A DNA stretch of 41,126 bases, from positions 1 to 41,126 of IMG/VR virus record IMGVR_UViG_3300022885_000039; one strand, 5' to 3'. A program made the position numbers and the translations under genes. The notes below the pieces were generated by a model. That model was not told the DNA's origin. It saw only the letters and a list, made by a program, of their open reading frames with translations, and searched no databases. Position 1 is the first letter of the stretch, and each line of letters opens with the position of its first letter. The DNA is from a virus. Positions 24,169-30,606 of the stretch are shown here, piece after piece.

Positions 24169-24564
24169 TTAAGATTCTTCCATTTTTATCAATTTAGCCA
24201 GATTGCTGAAATCAAATGTCATACTAGAAAAAATCTTTTCAACTCGGTCTAAATATTCTACCAACAATTCAGCATTTTCGATTTCTTCATTTATAGCCTG
24301 AATTTTTTCAGATGATTCTATTTTTAGATCTAACGATGCTTTAGGAATTCCTTTTGGTATCTGAGCATATAAAGCCTCCATAACACTTTTTCTAATATCC
24401 CTTTTCTTTTTCTTTAAGGTATTTAAAGATTTTTTAGCCAACATTAAACGAGAAACCCACTTATGTCTAACCGCTGGTTGTTTCAATTGCTTATCTATGA
24501 TATTTAATTGATCCAACTGCGTATCGATATTAATTTCCTTTAAATAGGTATTGAACAATTCCAT
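24169..24564 (-). CDS. uvsY: UvsY-like recombination mediator
   Basis: 131 residues, close to T4 UvsY (137). It is mostly helical and charged. HKWVSRLMLAKKSLNTLKKKKRDIRKSV corresponds in position and composition to the T4 KWLNKHSSIKKEM-type helix, and SSEKIQAINEEIENAELLVEYLDRVEKIF to the C-terminal dimer/hexamer helices. UvsY loads UvsX on ssDNA coated with gp32. Similarity is at the level of pattern and synteny (uvsY-uvsW), not strict identity. Its start lies 10 nt below a -10-like box and has an AGGA sequence in between. Confidence 0.72.
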   Translation of the reverse strand: MELFNTYLKEINIDTQLDQLNIIDKQLKQPAVRHKWVSRLMLAKKSLNTLKKKKRDIRKSVMEALYAQIPKGIPKASLDLKIESSEKIQAINEEIENAELLVEYLDRVEKIFSSMTFDFSNLAKLIKMEES

Positions 24565-24602
24565 ATATTCCTATATACTAACATATTATAAATAAAATGC
24601 AA
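24565..24602 (-). promoter_or_regulatory. promoter of the uvsY-uvsW-55-47 operon
   Basis: On the minus strand, TTGCAT (24602-24597), 16 bp, TAGTAT (24580-24575), then 10 nt including AGGA to the ATG. Confidence 0.5.
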
Positions 24603-24652
24603 ACTTTTTTACTGAATTATATTGACTTATTAATATTTCTATATATCCTAAA

Positions 24653-24762
24653 GGCGGTAGGGAGGGGAGGCGGTCTTTATAATTAATAAATATTCAAAAT
24701 ACTACTTGACAAATTCTAAATTTATGATATTTTGAATGGGAGGCGGACGGGGTGGAGGTGGT
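24653..24762 (+). other. intergenic region with two G-rich tracts around a promoter
   Basis: The 261-nt divergent gap 24565-24825 has no gene. It contains two purine-G tracts (about 24653-24673 and 24738-24762, with GGGAGGGGAGG and GGACGGGGTGGAGGTGG) in an otherwise AT-rich sequence, each able to form a two- or three-tier G-quadruplex on paper. Between them lies a sigma70-like promoter. Possibly an origin-like or regulatory region. Confidence 0.4.
24706..24733 (+). promoter_or_regulatory. sigma70-like promoter between the G tracts
   Basis: TTGACA (24706-24711), a 16-bp spacer and TATTTT (24728-24733). Unlike the other promoters of this class the next ATG is about 90 nt away, so the transcript would have a G-rich leader. 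Confidence 0.45.
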
Positions 24763-24769
24763 AGAATAT

Positions 24770-24777
24770 TATAAATA
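24770..24777 (+). promoter_or_regulatory. T4-type late box TATAAATA
   Basis: TATAAATA lies 48 nt upstream of the ATG at 24826, in addition to the closer ATAAGTAACT box. Confidence 0.4.
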
Positions 24778-24813
24778 TATATAAATTACAAATATTCATG
24801 GCAGAATTTTTGG

Positions 24814-24823
24814 ATAAGTAACT
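24814..24823 (+). promoter_or_regulatory. late-promoter-like box ATAAGTAACT
   Basis: ATAAGTAACT ends 2 nt before the ATG at 24826, which fits the series of boxes at 1448, 20069, 31651, 33094, 35671 and 40338. Confidence 0.5.
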
Positions 24824-24825
24824 TT

Positions 24826-25377
24826 ATGAAGTATGATTTCAACAGATTTTTCAAAAAAACCGTGCAACATTTAACCGAGGAACATGAGACAAAAATGCAA
24901 AGAGCCGAAGATGTTCATAAGATGTTTGGTGCCAAAGAAGAATTTGAAAAGAAAATGTCTGGATTGATCAATGGACAAATGATAATGGATCAATTACCTG
25001 ATATAAAGGGTCCGATCATTGGCCAAATTAAGGACAAGGTTCGTGATTGGATCATCCAAAACCAATTTAAAGTCACTCCCGAAGAAGTAAATAGCAAGAT
25101 ACAGGAGTATTCAACCATGAAAGAAAGCAAATTTAACAAATTAGTCAATAAGATAGTCGAATCTAACACCGCAGGAGGCGCAGCAAGCGTTTTTGGTGAT
25201 GTTTCCTCTACTGAGACTCATTTTTCGGGTGATAACTATGCCACCGGGGACTCTCGATTACCTAAAGCACTAGGCAAAGGAGTTATGCGTAGAACCATGC
25301 CTGAATTGACAGTGTTTGCTACCGGAGTAATTAAGAATAAGAAGAAACGGACGAAGAAGAAAAAAAATGCCAAATAA
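24826..25377 (+). CDS. basic-tailed protein with two helix tags, probably virion-associated
   Basis: 183 residues. The N-terminal MKYDFNRFFKKTVQHLTE and an internal KFNKLVNKIVESN (about 102-114) both match the F-x-x-L/F-x-x-x-I/V-L/V-E tag pattern seen at 30607, 31662 and 33109. The second is followed by a Gly/Ser-rich SNTAGGAASVFGD and DNYATGDSRLPKALGK, a block I recall from structural-type hypotheticals of marine T4-like phages. The C-terminus is a run of Lys/Arg (KKKRTKKKKNAK), suited to binding nucleic acid inside the capsid. LTE and IVE are possible prohead-protease sites. The 3' end overlaps the nuclease gene by 11 nt. Function unproven. Confidence 0.65.
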   Translation: MKYDFNRFFKKTVQHLTEEHETKMQRAEDVHKMFGAKEEFEKKMSGLINGQMIMDQLPDIKGPIIGQIKDKVRDWIIQNQFKVTPEEVNSKIQEYSTMKESKFNKLVNKIVESNTAGGAASVFGDVSSTETHFSGDNYATGDSRLPKALGKGVMRRTMPELTVFATGVIKNKKKRTKKKKNAK

Positions 25378-25891
25378 ATCAAAAGCTAAAGGAAATGCGT
25401 TCGAACGAGAGCTAGTAGATATATTATCGAGAGTATTTGAACTCAATTTTCAACGTGTCCCCAACTCCGGATCTTTCACCGGAGGAAAAAATGCCTTTAG
25501 ATATGATAAAATGACGGATGCTCAGAAATTATTACATGATGGTGATATAATCGTTCCAGAAGAACTATCTCATATCTCAATTGAATGTAAAAACTACAAA
25601 GAATTCGCATTTCATTCATTATTCACAGGCAAAGGTGCCATCATCGATGAATGGATCAAACAATCGGACCATACTAACAAACCAAATTGGTTATTATTCT
25701 TCAAAATCACCCGCAAGAACACCTACGTTTGTCACCCGATTGGATATAATCTCAAAATATCTAATAACACTATGATTTATCAAGGTAAGTATTATATAGA
25801 ACTCGCCGAACCGTTTTTAATTGCAAACAAAGATAATTTGTTGAAAATGAAAACATATGATGATATAAAAACAGATTTAATAGAATTATGA
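25367..25891 (+). CDS. PD-(D/E)xK nuclease, Holliday-junction-resolvase-like
   Basis: 174 residues. The Lys-rich start leads to KGNAFERELVDIL (8-20), the helix with the first catalytic Glu. DGDIIVP (58-64) and IECKNY (72-77) give the D...ExK active site. The spacing fits Hjc/restriction-endonuclease-like folds, which resolve DNA branches or cut DNA. The N-terminal basic residues (NKSKAK) may contact DNA. It overlaps the tagged gene upstream by 11 nt and the zinc-ribbon gene downstream by 4 nt, indicating a co-translated set. Its substrate specificity cannot be read here. Confidence 0.75.
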   Translation: MPNKSKAKGNAFERELVDILSRVFELNFQRVPNSGSFTGGKNAFRYDKMTDAQKLLHDGDIIVPEELSHISIECKNYKEFAFHSLFTGKGAIIDEWIKQSDHTNKPNWLLFFKITRKNTYVCHPIGYNLKISNNTMIYQGKYYIELAEPFLIANKDNLLKMKTYDDIKTDLIEL

Positions 25892-26424
25892 AATGTGTAT
25901 ACTGTGGATCTAGCAATTATGGAAAGCCGTGCATCTTTAGCCCTACGAATACTCATGCCCATATCGACGAAATTTCCAAATGCATGTATTGTGGGTCCAA
26001 AAACATCGGAATGGGATGTTGTTACAACCCATACGGCAAAATGCACATCAGAGGAAGCAATGCAATGATCATAACACAAGAACATTTGAAAAAATCTGCG
26101 GTCATGTCACATCTTTTCGAGATGTTAGAACAAAAACCCGATAAAAAATATAGGTCACCACTTGATCGCCTATATAAGAGAATGGCAGGAACCCTTCAAA
26201 AACTATCAGAACCGTTTTTAGATGCCTTCAAGCTACAAGAAACCCCTATTATGGAGAATCTTGAACCAAACGCCCAAGAAGAAGTCGATCAATTGAGAAA
26301 AAGATTAACCGAACAACTATCGGACATTCGAAAAACGATTTTACATGCCAATTTAAGCTATCCGGTGGAATTGGTTGAAAATATTTTAACATCTGCTATA
26401 ATTAATAGCAATGGAAAATCTTAA
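25888..26424 (+). CDS. double zinc-ribbon protein
   Basis: 178 residues. Two similar Cys/His units occupy the first 52 residues: CVYCGSSNYGKPC with PTNTHAH, and CMYCGSKNIGMGC with NPYGKMH. Each has CxxC, a further Cys and a terminal His, giving one metal site per repeat. The rest is helical, with a MSHLFEMLEQKPDKKYRSPLDRLYKRM stretch and a C-terminal coiled-coil-like EVDQLRKRLTEQLSDIRKTI. Such repeats usually bind nucleic acid or a protein partner. The ATG overlaps the nuclease stop (ATGA) and the 3' end overlaps the next gene by 14 nt. Confidence 0.68.
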   Translation: MKCVYCGSSNYGKPCIFSPTNTHAHIDEISKCMYCGSKNIGMGCCYNPYGKMHIRGSNAMIITQEHLKKSAVMSHLFEMLEQKPDKKYRSPLDRLYKRMAGTLQKLSEPFLDAFKLQETPIMENLEPNAQEEVDQLRKRLTEQLSDIRKTILHANLSYPVELVENILTSAIINSNGKS

Positions 26425-26884
26425 AAGTCATTTTTACTGTGTACTTTCCGAAAGATTGTTACTATTTTCGGTAGAATCGTTATCATATACCCTTGCATTG
26501 CAGTCACTTGACTTCCTTTATGAATGGAACATGATGAAAAATGGGAAAATAGTTGGAAATACGCGATGCATAAATGATTTTCTGGCTAAAACCATTACAG
26601 ACTATCGCATAGGGTGTGAATCATTTGCAAAAGATAGCAACATGAGGTTATTTTATTTCAATATGGACAATTCATTTGGTAACTTATCAACATATATGGA
26701 GGATTCTGATGTTTTTGGAAAAAAAATCCAAAGATTTTGTAAAAAATACTTGTGTAATGGTAAAACCATGCCTATGATAAAGAATAAAGAATTATATGAT
26801 GTATCCAAATACGACGAAATGAATATTTTTTCCCCAAAAGGCGAAGATCTAGAGAAAATTATGAAAAGGTTGACTAAAAAATAA
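26411..26884 (+). CDS. hypothetical protein
   Basis: 157 residues, with several aromatic residues and no recognised motif. It opens MENLKSHFYCVLSERLLLFSVESLSYTLALQ, which is hydrophobic but amphipathic, not a clean membrane span. The middle has YRIGCESFAKDSNMRLFYFNMDN; the C-terminal quarter is basic. Four Cys residues are scattered and do not form a ribbon. It overlaps the preceding gene and ends 12 nt before the foreign G+C-rich cassette, so it marks the last native gene of this block. Confidence 0.6.
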   Translation: MENLKSHFYCVLSERLLLFSVESLSYTLALQSLDFLYEWNMMKNGKIVGNTRCINDFLAKTITDYRIGCESFAKDSNMRLFYFNMDNSFGNLSTYMEDSDVFGKKIQRFCKKYLCNGKTMPMIKNKELYDVSKYDEMNIFSPKGEDLEKIMKRLTKK

Positions 26885-26896
26885 AAAAACTACTTT

Positions 26897-27643
26897 ATGA
26901 ACGCATCGATAGAAGCATACGACCTACACAATCAACAACAAGAGGGACTACAGAAGCCGGAAATCGTCCGATCTGTTTCAGATTCACAGGATCAAATCCT
27001 GTCGAACATCCAAAAACTGCACTGCCCTGAGGGATTTGAGTGCGATATGACGTACGGCAACGGGGCGTTTTGGAAAACACTTCCCCGGCCACGACTGTGC
27101 TTCGACCTGACACCGCAGAAGCCAGAGGCGCAACAGGCCGATTCTCGGATGCTACCTGTTGATGCGGCTTCGCTTTCCAACGTGGTTTTCGATCCGCCAT
27201 TCCTGACGTATGTTAAAAACGGTCGAAATCATCAAGGCGGTCGAGTGGCAATGACTGCCCGATTTGGCGGATACTACCGATACGATGATCTGGAAGATCA
27301 CTATCGAGACTCAATTAGTGAGGCGTATCGAGTGCTTAAACCGGGGGGCAAGATGATCTTCAAATGTCAGGACATCATACATAATCACAAAATGCATTGC
27401 ACTCATTACAAGGTGATAATGATGGCGGAAATCGAAGGGTTCCGGCTGGCTGATATGTTCATTTTGACGGCAAAGCACCGTATGCCGAGTCCGCAGAAAG
27501 GGACGCAGAAACACGCTAGGGTGTGGCACAGCTATTTTCTTGTTCTGGAGAAGGCAAAGAATCGCCGAGGGATCGGAATCACCGTGCCTCTGCAATCTAT
27601 CGACAAGATGACCAATTCTGCCCCAACCAAATCGAAATCATGA
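26897..27643 (+). CDS. DNA methyltransferase (DPPF class), foreign-looking
   Basis: 248 residues. It has motif IV NVVFDPPFLTYV with DPPF at 99-102, typical of amino-methyltransferases acting on adenine N6 or cytosine N4. DMTYGNGAFWKTLPRPRLCFDLTP (50-73) is in the place of the SAM-binding region, and YRVLKPGGKMIFKCQD follows (about 138-153). There is no target-recognition domain, so it may be a small solitary enzyme. The base composition is distinctly G+C-rich (many GGC, CCG and GCG codons) against AT-rich neighbours, a sign of recent transfer. It could protect phage DNA from restriction. It overlaps the next gene by 4 nt. Confidence 0.72.
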   Translation: MNASIEAYDLHNQQQEGLQKPEIVRSVSDSQDQILSNIQKLHCPEGFECDMTYGNGAFWKTLPRPRLCFDLTPQKPEAQQADSRMLPVDAASLSNVVFDPPFLTYVKNGRNHQGGRVAMTARFGGYYRYDDLEDHYRDSISEAYRVLKPGGKMIFKCQDIIHNHKMHCTHYKVIMMAEIEGFRLADMFILTAKHRMPSPQKGTQKHARVWHSYFLVLEKAKNRRGIGITVPLQSIDKMTNSAPTKSKS

Positions 27644-27861
27644 AAACTGAAAAATGCAAATTATACCGAAGTGCACGATGCTCGATATGTTATTGGGCTA
27701 TTTATGACGGAGACTGGTGTCAAAACTCTCGCTGCGTAATGCACGGAAAACCAGTCGGTGAAAAAAATAGAGTCTTTCTTACGAACATTGAAGCGCAAAC
27801 GAGGATGCAGAACACCACTATCACCAATCCATCCCAATCAACACCCAAAAATCATGAATAA
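27640..27861 (+). CDS. Cys-rich small protein in the G+C-rich cassette
   Basis: 73 residues from the ATG at 27640, which overlaps the methyltransferase stop as ATGA. Longer readings lie inside the methyltransferase gene. Residues 6-33 contain CKLYRSARCSICYWAIYDG followed by DWCQNSRCVMHGK, five Cys and one His that could hold one or two zinc ions. The tail is Thr/Asn/Pro-rich. Coupling to the methyltransferase suggests they moved together. No family is recognised. Confidence 0.6.
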   Translation: MKTEKCKLYRSARCSICYWAIYDGDWCQNSRCVMHGKPVGEKNRVFLTNIEAQTRMQNTTITNPSQSTPKNHE

Positions 27862-28124
27862 AATCAAATCTAAATCGAAGCCCAGCCCCGAAGCCCAGCC
27901 CCGAAACCCAAAGTGCCAGCGGGAATGATTCGAGTTCATCGTCTTGTTCTCCTAAGATTATCCAAATCCTGATCGCTCCGAATGACTCCACATGGCAAGG
28001 GATTCTACTCGGACTTGGGGACGATGGGATTACTTACCAAGTCGGGACAGGGACGAAATGGGAACCAATGATTCGCCATCTCGGATTTAAGGAGAACGCA
28101 AAGGTCAGAGGCGGCGGAGGTTAG
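27854..28124 (+). pseudogene. small gene frameshifted by a 13-bp tandem duplication
   Basis: The ATG at 27854 overlaps the previous gene end and opens MNKIKSKSKPSPE, but stops after 24 residues. From 27890 another frame stays open to a TAG at 28122, encoding SPKIIQILIAPNDSTWQG and DDGITYQVGTGTKWEPMIRHLGF, with no start codon of its own. The break is an exact tandem 13-bp repeat. Removing one copy joins both parts into an 85-residue protein. So the gene is inactivated by, or switched through, slippage at the repeat. Function unknown. Confidence 0.7.
27877..27902 (+). repeat. 13-bp tandem duplication that breaks a reading frame
   Basis: GAAGCCCAGCCCC occurs at 27877-27889 and again at 27890-27902. 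The unit length is not a multiple of three, so copy number sets the frame of the gene at 27854. Confidence 0.85.
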
Positions 28125-28158
28125 GTGAGGCGTTGTCCGCCGTTCTCTGGACCGATCT

Positions 28159-28181
28159 TTCGACTATTTTATTTTGTCGAA
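28159..28181. terminator. hairpin between convergent genes
   Basis: TTCGAC (28159-28164) and GTCGAA (28176-28181) form a 6-bp stem with an AT loop between the G+C-rich cassette and the convergent endolysin gene. T-runs are weak on both sides, so termination is only plausible. Confidence 0.35.
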
Positions 28182-28209
28182 TGGTAAAAATGACACTAGT
28201 TGTAAGATT

Positions 28210-28824
28210 TTAAAGACCATCTTCGATAAATTTCGCTTCTGCATCTCTACGACGAAGCAATCCTTTCACATGAGGCCATAATCTTTTCATAGATCGGATC
28301 TGTGCAGGAATTTTAGACCATTTTTTAGATATAAATAAGTTTCGAATTTCCATCATCTCTTTTCTAGAATTTCCGGTCAACTTGGTTCCTCTATTGAACA
28401 CAATAGACACTATAGCATCGCGAACACATTGGGGCGCAAATTCAAAACCAGGGAATGTTTTAGACGCTAGATTATAATATCTCTCGACGGTGTATTTATC
28501 GAACTGATCGTTGGCAATATCCCACGAAATTGTAACATCTATCAAATTACCAAGGTAATTATGAGCGGTTTCTCCATGTAACCCAATAGCACCATTCAAT
28601 TTTTTAATAGTTGATCCATCTAAGAACTCACCCCATTCTTTTTTAAGAGATCTTGATGTGTTATATCCACAATCCCATCCGATACCAATGGTTACACCAC
28701 TGGAAGTGGTTCGCCATGCTGGAACCGTTGGATTATTGAGGAATTTTCGATAGTATTCTCCATTAGAACCACCCGCCTCAAAATCTAAAACTAGATCTAG
28801 CCCTTTTTTGCTTAATAAATTCAT
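28210..28824 (-). CDS. endolysin (lysozyme-like muramidase)
   Basis: 204 residues. MNLLSKKGLDLVLDFEAGG places the catalytic Glu at 16, followed by SSGVTIGIGWDCG with the Asp/Thr side of the site, as in T4-lysozyme/pesticin-like glycosidases. RDAIVSIVFNRGTKLTGNSRKEMMEI near residue 135 is the helical lobe typical of these phage lysozymes. There is no signal peptide, so release depends on a holin. It is last in the minus-strand lysis block, overlapping the holin candidate stop, with an AGGA ribosome-binding site 6-10 nt before the ATG. It would cleave peptidoglycan at lysis. Confidence 0.82.
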   Translation of the reverse strand: MNLLSKKGLDLVLDFEAGGSNGEYYRKFLNNPTVPAWRTTSSGVTIGIGWDCGYNTSRSLKKEWGEFLDGSTIKKLNGAIGLHGETAHNYLGNLIDVTISWDIANDQFDKYTVERYYNLASKTFPGFEFAPQCVRDAIVSIVFNRGTKLTGNSRKEMMEIRNLFISKKWSKIPAQIRSMKRLWPHVKGLLRRRDAEAKFIEDGL

Positions 28825-29255
28825 TATTCTTCCTCATAATCGGGTTTACTTCTACCTTCATCTATTTGTGCAATAGATTGGTTCAAATTTTGAACCAGAT
28901 TAGAATTTTCCCCCGAAAGGTTCACTGCCGATGTCGAACCATATTTAAAATCCAGAGTTGTTTGAGCACCAATATAAACCGCGATAATAACCGCCAATAT
29001 TTCAACAATTTTAGAAAAAATTGTAACATATGGAACTATTATCAATGGATATAAAGATGTTATGAATAAAATCCCAACACCAACAAAAAAGAAAACTACC
29101 AATATAGCAATAGACGAGAAAATAACGAAAAATTTCTTACTTGTTAAAAAATTTAAAGATTCCAGATCCTCATTAGATCCAGCAGTTGGCGGTGATTTAC
29201 CACTTTGAAGCATTGTTGCACCACCAGCGATAATATTCATTATCGATTTCCACAT
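28824..29255 (-). CDS. membrane protein, holin candidate
   Basis: 143 residues. Two strongly hydrophobic stretches (about 43-68, FFVIFSSIAILVVFFFVGVGILF, and 76-98, VTIFSKIVEILAVIIAVYIG) indicate two transmembrane helices. A Gly/Ser-rich N-terminus and an acidic, Asn/Gln-rich tail (about 110-143) flank them. Topology, size and its position directly upstream of the endolysin (1-nt overlap) suit a holin or antiholin, but no family signature confirms it. Overexpressed structural membrane proteins can look similar. Confidence 0.55.
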   Translation of the reverse strand: MWKSIMNIIAGGATMLQSGKSPPTAGSNEDLESLNFLTSKKFFVIFSSIAILVVFFFVGVGILFITSLYPLIIVPYVTIFSKIVEILAVIIAVYIGAQTTLDFKYGSTSAVNLSGENSNLVQNLNQSIAQIDEGRSKPDYEEE

Positions 29256-29259
29256 AATT

Positions 29260-29538
29260 TTAGTAATTCATCTTCTGTAGAATCTCGGCTACTCGATTTG
29301 CACCTTTTTGATAAACTGCCACAACAATAAGTTCTTCACCTTTCCATACACCAAAATTTCTTGAATTTTTATAACGAGCTACTTTGATATCAGACTGTTG
29401 TGATGTCGGTGCCGGATTATTACCGATTTCCGGATTTTGTTGTGGATTTTGTTGTGGATTTTGACCAGATGGTTGAAGATTTTTGATATCAGTCATCATA
29501 CTATCCAAACCTTCGTTTATAAGTTTTTTAAAGTTCAT
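29260..29538 (-). CDS. small protein with Pro/Gln repeats, possible tag
   Basis: 92 residues. The N-terminus MNFKKLINEGLDSMM resembles T4 internal-protein leaders, with INE followed by Gly as a possible prohead-protease site. Residues 24-44 are a low-complexity NPQQ repeat. The remainder (KVARYKNSRNFGVWKGEELIVVAVYQKGANRVAEIL) looks like a small beta-sheet domain. It has no membrane segment. It lies inside the lysis block, 4 nt before the holin candidate. Function unknown. Confidence 0.6.
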   Translation of the reverse strand: MNFKKLINEGLDSMMTDIKNLQPSGQNPQQNPQQNPEIGNNPAPTSQQSDIKVARYKNSRNFGVWKGEELIVVAVYQKGANRVAEILQKMNY

Positions 29539-29542
29539 AATA

Positions 29543-29671
29543 TTAGATAATTAGTCCAAAAATCAAACCGATTACAAATCCAGTGATAAAAATACTGAAT
29601 TTTGGGTTCTTTAGAAGCCAATCCTTGATATTTCGGACAATTGTTAAAAATTTCGATTCTATATTTGACAT
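29543..29671 (-). CDS. 42-residue single-span membrane protein
   Basis: MSNIESKFLTIVRNIKDWLL is an amphipathic start, followed by KNPKFSIFITGFVIGLIFGLII, a clear transmembrane helix ending at the C-terminus. The stop precedes the next ATG by 4 nt and its own ATG is 4 nt after the upstream stop, so it fits tightly into the lysis block. Its size is typical of small lysis-regulating membrane peptides. Confidence 0.65.
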   Translation of the reverse strand: MSNIESKFLTIVRNIKDWLLKNPKFSIFITGFVIGLIFGLII

Positions 29672-29675
29672 AAGA

Positions 29676-29900
29676 TTACTTAGTATTCTTATTCGCCAAC
29701 ATTTCTCTTAGAACATTTTCGAACGAGAATTCTACAACCCCTGTAGGAGATGTTTTAGGAACATCGGGTTCTTTTGGTAATATCGAATGAAAGGTTTCCA
29801 ATAATTTTTTTTCTAAATTATCTATAGTTGGATCTTTTTCGATGGTAGAACCGAACGGTCCAATTTTTTCATTACTAGATATGTATCCATATGGAGACAT
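29676..29900 (-). CDS. small hypothetical protein of the lysis block
   Basis: 74 residues starting MSPYGYISSNEKIGPFG. It contains a predicted helix (TIDNLEKKLLETFHSIL), a Pro/Thr-rich linker and a second helix FSFENVLREMLANKNTK. It has no signal peptide or membrane segment. The ATG lies 1 nt after the stop of the spanin candidate, so translation is probably coupled. No family is recognised. Confidence 0.6.
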   Translation of the reverse strand: MSPYGYISSNEKIGPFGSTIEKDPTIDNLEKKLLETFHSILPKEPDVPKTSPTGVVEFSFENVLREMLANKNTK

Positions 29901-29901
29901 T

Positions 29902-30588
29902 TTAGAGGATGCCTTTTATACGCAAATATGTTGCCCCCAAGATCACAACGATCAGTGCAACAATAACTATATTACGTTGCAAAATAGCCAGATCTTTTTG
30001 AACCAACTTCTTTTGCATGATGTTCAGATCTTTGACCATTTTAGAATTCATTTGACTTTGTTTGGTCAATTCGTTGGTGACGCGATTTTGTAAGGATAGT
30101 AGATTTTTATTATCTCGTTCTAATTGTTTTGAAAACTCTCGGGTTTTCAATAATTCTGACCATTCTTCGGAACCTTCGATCAATAATTTAGCATCTTTGA
30201 ATTTTTCTGGTATGACCAAACGTAAAACATCATTGTTATTAGAATCTAACATAGGATTTACTGGATAAGATTTGGGTGTTTGGATAGACCCAAACCTTTG
30301 TAAAGGTGGGTATACATAATCTTTATCCTTTTCAACGTTCACCTTCAAATAATGTTCTGGTGATTCATTCTTGGTAACAATTGATGAAATCTTTACACGT
30401 TTCTTAGGTGGAAATGCTAATTTTTCAGCTTCTTTAGAATAATGATCAGCAAGATCAAATCTGGCAGCGTCTATAGAATCAGCAGTAGCAGTAACGGCTT
30501 GGGAAAGTGCCTCGCTTCGTTTCTCAGTATACACTGTGCAAGATGTCGTCATAAAAAGACATGCTAAAATAATCATTATTGTTCTCAT
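29902..30588 (-). CDS. lipoprotein with C-terminal TM, unimolecular spanin candidate
   Basis: 228 residues. MRTIMIILACLFMTTSC is a lipoprotein signal ending in a lipobox (Cys17). A long charged, coiled-coil-prone region follows, with ERDNKNLLSLQNRVTNELTKQSQMN near 160-185. IVIVALIVVILGATYL (about 207-222) is a terminal transmembrane helix. Lipid anchor at one end and TM helix at the other is the layout of u-spanins, which link inner and outer membranes and fuse them at the end of lysis. It is first in the lysis block. Some T4-like structural or immunity proteins share parts of this layout, so the assignment is provisional. Confidence 0.6.
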   Translation of the reverse strand: MRTIMIILACLFMTTSCTVYTEKRSEALSQAVTATADSIDAARFDLADHYSKEAEKLAFPPKKRVKISSIVTKNESPEHYLKVNVEKDKDYVYPPLQRFGSIQTPKSYPVNPMLDSNNNDVLRLVIPEKFKDAKLLIEGSEEWSELLKTREFSKQLERDNKNLLSLQNRVTNELTKQSQMNSKMVKDLNIMQKKLVQKDLAILQRNIVIVALIVVILGATYLRIKGIL

Positions 30589-30606
30589 ATTAAATAATTA
30601 GTTCAT

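Noticed and set aside
26897-27595. Three minus-strand ORFs opposite the methyltransferase
   Set aside because: They arise from the G+C-rich composition, which lowers stop frequency. The plus strand carries the DPPF methyltransferase motifs and start-stop couplings.
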